Shown here: positions 60,364 through 64,000 of the stretch, in pieces | Numbering within the stretch: the stretch's first letter is position 1 | Layout of the letters: each line of letters starts with the position of its first letter | Source of the DNA: DASUBN01 sp964584665 | Lineage (GTDB): Bacteria > Pseudomonadota > Gammaproteobacteria > Natronospirales > REEB76 | Length of the DNA: 64,000 nt | Assembly: GCA_964584665.1 (NCBI GenBank) | Contig: CAZPAO010000009.1 | Span: 1 to 64,000, forward strand | Reading direction: 5' to 3' | Notes under the pieces: generated by a model | Database searches by the model: none | What the model was told of the DNA's origin: nothing | Seen by the model: the letters and a program-made list of their open reading frames with translations, nothing else | Translations under genes and position numbers: made by a program

Positions 60364-61182
60364 TCAGGCCCGGTGCGCGGCGAGCAATTCGGCCGTCTCG
60401 GGCCGCACGCCGCGCCAGAGCAGGAAGGCTTCCGCGGCCTGCTCCACCAACATGCCCCAGCCGTCGAAGATCCGGGTGGCGCCCTCGCGCTCGGCCCACA
60501 GCATGAACACCGTGGGGCGGTCGGCGTAGTAGAGGTCCACGCAGGCGGCGTTGGGGTCGAGGCAGTCGTGGGGCAGCGGCGGCATCTCGCCGCTCATGCT
60601 GGCGGAGGTGGCATTCAGCACCAGGTCGAAGCTGCCGCGGATGGCATCGTAGCCGCCGCCGCGGGCGCCGTGCATGACGAAACGCTCCGCCAGGCGCACC
60701 GCACGTTCCGCGTTGCGGTTGGCGATGTGCACCAGCGCCGGCTTCTCCTCCAGGATCGCGGCGAGCACGCCGCGGGCCGCGCCGCCCGCGCCCAGGAGCA
60801 GCACGCGCTTGCCCTTCAGTACCAGGTGGCGGTTGAGCTTCAGGTCCCGCACCAGGCCGGCGCCGTCGGTGTTGTCGCCGAGCAGCGTGCCGTCGTCCCG
60901 CACCGCGATGGTGTTGATGGCGCGGGCCTTCTTGGCGCGGGACGTGAGTTCATGGCAGAGGGCGAAGGCCTCCTCCTTGAACGGCAGCGTCACCGAGAGG
61001 CCCTTGCCGCCGCCGGCCAGGAAACCGCGCAGCGCGGCGGTGAAACCGTGGGGCGGCGCGTCGATGCGGGTGTATTCGAGGTGCTGGCCGGTCTGGCGCG
61101 CGAAGGCGGCGTGGATGCCCGGCGAGAGGCTGTGCTCCACGGGGTGGCCGATGATGGCGTAGCGGTCTGAGGCAGCGGTCAT
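60364..61182 (-). CDS. aroE: Shikimate dehydrogenase
   Basis: This is a 272-residue NADPH enzyme that reduces 3-dehydroshikimate to shikimate in aromatic amino acid synthesis. Substrate motifs are SLSP (18-21), Lys69 in LPFKE and NTDG (104-107); the NADP loop is GAGGAARGV (131-139), followed by NRNAERA, and NATSASM lies in the C-terminal domain. Length and order are typical. It sits between hemB (22-base gap) and the glucan synthase. Confidence 0.96.
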   Translation of the reverse strand: MTAASDRYAIIGHPVEHSLSPGIHAAFARQTGQHLEYTRIDAPPHGFTAALRGFLAGGGKGLSVTLPFKEEAFALCHELTSRAKKARAINTIAVRDDGTLLGDNTDGAGLVRDLKLNRHLVLKGKRVLLLGAGGAARGVLAAILEEKPALVHIANRNAERAVRLAERFVMHGARGGGYDAIRGSFDLVLNATSASMSGEMPPLPHDCLDPNAACVDLYYADRPTVFMLWAEREGATRIFDGWGMLVEQAAEAFLLWRGVRPETAELLAAHRA

Positions 61183-61204
61183 GGGTGATCGTCAGCGGAG
61201 CGTC

Positions 61205-62224
61205 TCAGGCTCCTTCCTTGAGCCAGCGGGCGGCGCGTTTGGCGAAGTAGGTGAGGATGCCGTCGGCACCGGCGCGCTTGATGGCGGTCAAGGCTTCCAG
61301 CGCGCAGGCGCGTTCGTCCAGCCAGCCGTTCTTGGCGGCGGCCATGAGCATGGCGTACTCGCCGCTCACCTGGTAGACGAAGGTGGGCGCGCCGAACTCG
61401 TCCTTCACGCGGCGCACGACGTCGAGGTAGGGCAGGCCCGGCTTCACCATCACCATGTCCGCGCCTTCTTCGAGATCCAGCGCGACCTCGCGCAGGGCCT
61501 CATCGCTGTTACCGATATCCATCTGATAGGTGTGCTTGTCGCCTTTCCCCAGGTTCTTGGCGGAGCCGACCGCGTCGCGGAAGGGGCCGTAGAAGCTGGA
61601 CGCGTACTTCGCCGAGTAAGCGAGGATGCGGGTGTGGATGTGGCCTTCGGCTTCGAGCGCCGCGCGGATCGCGCCCACGCGCCCGTCCATCATGTCCGAG
61701 GGGGCCACCACGTCGGCGCCCGCTTCAGCATGCGACAGCGCCTGGCGCACCATCGCCTCGATGCTCTTCTCGTTCAGCACGTAGCCCTTGGCATCGATGA
61801 TGCCGTCCTGGCCATGGGTGGTGAAGGGATCCAGTGCCACGTCGGTGATGACGCCGAGTTCCGGGAAATGCTTCTTGAGCGCGCGGATCGCCTCCTGGGC
61901 GAGACCCTTCTTGTTCCAGGCTTCCTTCGCGTCCAGGGATTTCTTGGCCGCGGGCGGCACCGGGAACAAGGCGAGCGCCGGGATGCCGAGCTTCTGGCAT
62001 TCCTCCGCTTCCTTCAGCAAGAGGTCGATGCTCACGCGCTCGATGCCGGGCATGGAAGCGATGGCCTCGCGCTTGCCCTTGCCTTCGATCACGAACACGG
62101 GATAGATGAAGTCATCCGCGCTCAAGCGCGTCTCGCGCATCAGCCGGCGCGAGAAGGCATCGCGGCGCATGCGCCGCGGGCGGATGGCGGGATAGCCGCC
62201 GCGGGTTCGGGGAGGGGTCTTCAC
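61205..62224 (-). CDS. hemB: Delta-aminolevulinic acid dehydratase (porphobilinogen synthase)
   Basis: This is a 339-residue enzyme that joins two 5-aminolevulinates into porphobilinogen for haem. Schiff-base lysines are Lys206 (LAYSAKYAS) and Lys261 (MVKPGLPYLD); VVAPSDMMDGRVGAIR is conserved. The metal loop reads ALDPFTTHGQDG instead of the cysteine-rich zinc version, so it is the magnesium-dependent class. I take GTG 62224 as start, giving the usual length; an ATG 16 codons upstream adds residues not seen in the family. It diverges from the sigma factor gene across 125 bases. Confidence 0.95.
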   Translation of the reverse strand: MKTPPRTRGGYPAIRPRRMRRDAFSRRLMRETRLSADDFIYPVFVIEGKGKREAIASMPGIERVSIDLLLKEAEECQKLGIPALALFPVPPAAKKSLDAKEAWNKKGLAQEAIRALKKHFPELGVITDVALDPFTTHGQDGIIDAKGYVLNEKSIEAMVRQALSHAEAGADVVAPSDMMDGRVGAIRAALEAEGHIHTRILAYSAKYASSFYGPFRDAVGSAKNLGKGDKHTYQMDIGNSDEALREVALDLEEGADMVMVKPGLPYLDVVRRVKDEFGAPTFVYQVSGEYAMLMAAAKNGWLDERACALEALTAIKRAGADGILTYFAKRAARWLKEGA

Positions 62225-62349
62225 GGGGATGCTCTCAAGCTCCTGACCTGGGAAGGCGCTGCAAGGCTGCAAAGTCGGGCCAAATAGGGTAAAACAAACC
62301 CGCCGGATGAGCCAGTTAACCCATTGGAAATAGAAGGTTACAAAGCCTC

Positions 62350-62943
62350 ATGTCCGCCTCCCCAGCCGACCTCCAGGACCGAAACCGGCATCTGACCGAC
62401 CTTCTGCATGCCTGCGCCCAGGGGCGGCAGGCGGCCTTCCAGGAGCTTTATAAGGCCGTCTCCCCGCAACTATTCGCGGTCCTGCTGCGTATCTTGAGAC
62501 GCAAGGACCTGGCCGAGGAGGCCCTCCAGGACGCCCTCCTGAGCGTCTGGCGCAATGCCGGCAGCTATGCCGCCGACAAGGGCGCCCCCATGACGTGGAT
62601 GGTGTCCATCTGCCGTTACCGGGCCCTGGACATGCTGCGTCGGGAGCGTCGCGAGGTGTCCCTGGACACGGACCGGGACGGCGAGGCGGACGAGGGCGAA
62701 GGCTTATCGGACATGGGCGAGGGCGCGGCGGAAGCCTCCCTCATCAGCAAGGCAGAGGAGCGGGCTTTGGACGAATGCATGCAGCGCCTGAACGACGGCC
62801 AGCGGAGCAGCCTCCGCCTGGCCTATGTGGACGGCTGCACCCATGAGGAGATCGCCGCCAAGGTGGGCTCCCCGGTGGGCACGGTGAAGAGCTGGGTGCG
62901 GCGCGGGCTCGAGAGCCTGAAGCGCTGCCTGGAAGCGGCATGA
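62350..62943 (+). CDS. ECF-type sigma-70 factor
   Basis: This is a 197-residue sigma factor: sigma-2 (about 30-100, with AFQELYKAVSPQLFAVLLRI and DALLSVWRNAGSY) and sigma-4 (about 140-195, with YVDGCTHEEIAAKVGSPVGT and VKSWVRRGLESLK). An acidic linker lies between. It recruits RNA polymerase to stress promoters and is held by the anti-sigma gene next to it, which it overlaps by 4 bases (ATGA). This sigma/anti-sigma layout matches SigK/RskA-type pairs. Confidence 0.9.
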   Translation: MSASPADLQDRNRHLTDLLHACAQGRQAAFQELYKAVSPQLFAVLLRILRRKDLAEEALQDALLSVWRNAGSYAADKGAPMTWMVSICRYRALDMLRRERREVSLDTDRDGEADEGEGLSDMGEGAAEASLISKAEERALDECMQRLNDGQRSSLRLAYVDGCTHEEIAAKVGSPVGTVKSWVRRGLESLKRCLEAA

Positions 62944-63629
62944 ACTACGAGGGCTCCAAGCTCCAGAACCTGCTGGCCGGCGAATACGTGCTGGGAGTGT
63001 TGCGCGGTCCCGCGCGCCGCCGTTTCGAGCGCCTGATGATGGAGAGCCGCTCCCTCGCCGCGGAAGTGGCGAAATGGGAAGGCCACTTCGCCAGCCTGGC
63101 CCTCAGGCTCAAGCCGGTGGAACCGCCCGACTATCTCTGGTGGCGCGTCATGGCGCGGGTACGGGCCGAGTCCCGGCCTCGCGGCGAACGCATGCGCAAC
63201 ACCTTCTGGCGCACCTGGGCCGTGGCCGCCACGGTGGTGCTGGCGCTCGTCATCGTCACCCAGCGCGTCGCGCCGCCGCCGGAGGCGAAGCCCGCCCAGT
63301 TCGCGCTCATGTCGGATACCAAGGGCATGCCCCTCTGGCTCATCAGCGTGCACCCGGAAGCCCAGCGGGTGGACATGAAGGCGCTGGCCTCGAATGCGCC
63401 GCCCGCCGGCAAGTCCTATGAACTGTGGATGATCCCCGACGGCGGCAAGCCGGTGCCCATGGGTCTCATGAATGAGACCGGTCTCGCCAGTGAGACTGTG
63501 CCGCCGGAACTGCTGGCCCGCTTGAGCCATGCCAAGGCACTTGCCATCTCCCTCGAACCCCAGGGCGGCTCTCCCACCGGCCAACCCACCGGGCCCGTGC
63601 TCTGGGTCGCGCCCCTTGTGGCCAGTTGA
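62940..63629 (+). CDS. Anti-sigma factor, RskA family
   Basis: This is a 229-residue single-pass membrane protein: a cytoplasmic N-terminal anti-sigma region (LLAGEYVLGVLRGPARRRFE, WEGHFASLALRLKPVEPP), a transmembrane helix near 89-109 (TWAVAATVVLALVIVT), and a periplasmic RskA C-terminal domain (PAGKSYELWMIPDGGKPVPM and the GPVLWVAPL end). It should sequester the sigma factor encoded just upstream and release it on an envelope signal, possibly after proteolysis. Its stop overlaps the start of a second sigma gene. Confidence 0.88.
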   Translation: MNYEGSKLQNLLAGEYVLGVLRGPARRRFERLMMESRSLAAEVAKWEGHFASLALRLKPVEPPDYLWWRVMARVRAESRPRGERMRNTFWRTWAVAATVVLALVIVTQRVAPPPEAKPAQFALMSDTKGMPLWLISVHPEAQRVDMKALASNAPPAGKSYELWMIPDGGKPVPMGLMNETGLASETVPPELLARLSHAKALAISLEPQGGSPTGQPTGPVLWVAPLVAS

Positions 63630-64000
63630 TGTCCGGATCAGGTAATAAATCCGCGCCTGGCCCGGTCCCTGCACACATGGGGACGCATCAGCATCGTTTC
63701 GACATGCTGGCGCGAGCGCAGACACCGGGCCTGTACCGCTATGCGTACTGGCTGTGCCGCGACCGCGCCCTGGCGGAAGACCTGGTGCAGGAGACCCTGT
63801 TGCGCGCGTGGCGGTCGCTGGACTCGCTGCGCGAGGAGGCCGCGGCCCGCCGCTGGCTCATCACGATATTGCGGAACGAGTTCATGCGTGAGTTATCCAA
63901 ACGCCGCGACACGGTCGCCATCGACGACATGCCGCTGGTGGATCACACCGCCAACGTGGGCGGTAGCGACACCGACATGTTCGACGTGCGCCGTGCCCTC
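63629..64000 (+). CDS. ECF-type sigma-70 factor (3' end outside window)
   Basis: This frame starts with ATG inside the stop codon of the anti-sigma gene (TGATG) and stays open to the window end, 124 codons. The visible part holds a sigma-2 domain (FDMLARAQTPGLYRYAYWLC, LAEDLVQETLLRAWRSLDSL, ARRWLITILRNEFMREL) and the start of a linker. A later ATG at 63677 is an alternative start. A second, different ECF sigma in one operon with an anti-sigma is unusual. Confidence 0.82.
   Translation, partial: MSGSGNKSAPGPVPAHMGTHQHRFDMLARAQTPGLYRYAYWLCRDRALAEDLVQETLLRAWRSLDSLREEAAARRWLITILRNEFMRELSKRRDTVAIDDMPLVDHTANVGGSDTDMFDVRRAL

Noticed and set aside
1..64000. CRISPR arrays, rRNA/tRNA genes, prophage or insertion sequences
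   Set aside because: I looked for regular short repeats, tRNA cloverleaves, transposase or integrase motifs and found none convincing.

Overview
This is a 64 kb stretch of high-GC, gene-dense chromosome. I read it as a free-living, aerobic, Gram-negative bacterium, most likely a gammaproteobacterium of the Xanthomonadales/Steroidobacterales/Nevskiales kind. The basis is a TonB-dependent receptor, outer-membrane beta-barrel proteins, an iron-type superoxide dismutase, a GH17-GT2 glucan synthase of the NdvB type, many signal peptides on periplasmic hydrolases, and several GTG/TTG starts. The lineage is an inference from gene content. I found no rRNA, tRNA, CRISPR array, insertion sequence or prophage gene.

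Layout. 1-7018: the 3' part of a giant, cysteine-free adhesin of the filamentous-haemagglutinin kind, built of about 35 degenerate beta-solenoid repeats. 7-17.8 kb: an MFS exporter, small proteins, and an envelope/osmotic-stress cluster with three BON-domain proteins, two CsbD proteins, a disordered hydrophilic protein, an O-acyltransferase, a secreted protein paired with Fe-superoxide dismutase, and a fatty-acid desaturase. A palindrome TGTGC-N6-GCACAG lies upstream of two of the BON genes. 17.9-21.7 kb: three tandem secreted NTF2-like paralogues, an AAC(6')-like acetyltransferase, a second GNAT enzyme and a lipoprotein. 21.9-25.4 kb: a three-gene signalling operon (REC-GAF-kinase, CHASE3-kinase, single-domain response regulator). 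25.5-29 kb: an orphan bufferin-like cysteine-rich peptide, thioredoxin coupled to an Asp/Asn beta-hydroxylase, and exported proteins.

29-43.7 kb is rich in exported enzymes: two amidohydrolases, two metallo-beta-lactamase-fold proteins, a 1038-residue beta-propeller protein and a PQQ-like propeller protein. It also holds a mini-asparaginase, an AraC regulator, a PilZ protein and a DoxX protein. The C-terminal remnant of a second PQQ-like propeller gene survives at 38.2-38.4 kb and is easy to miss. 44-50.1 kb: a TonB-dependent receptor, a symmetrical palindromic element of about 140 bp, and a LytS-like kinase with two LytTR regulators. 50.3-55.8 kb: small zinc-ribbon-like and YbjQ proteins, DMT and APC transporters, a DUF1761 protein, a sirtuin and a GFA-fold protein.

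55.9-62.2 kb: a BamA/TamA-like outer-membrane protein converges on a minus-strand set hemB-aroE-(GH17-GT2 glucan synthase). The window ends with a translationally overlapping ECF sigma - anti-sigma - ECF sigma set, the last gene cut by the window edge.

No single locus is clearly a wholly new system. The best leads are the shared operator-like palindrome in the stress cluster, the tandem repeats in front of the RHH/unknown pair, the symmetrical palindromic element, the sigma/anti-sigma/sigma set, the carboxymuconolactone-decarboxylase-fold protein without its cysteine pair, and the solenoid adhesin.
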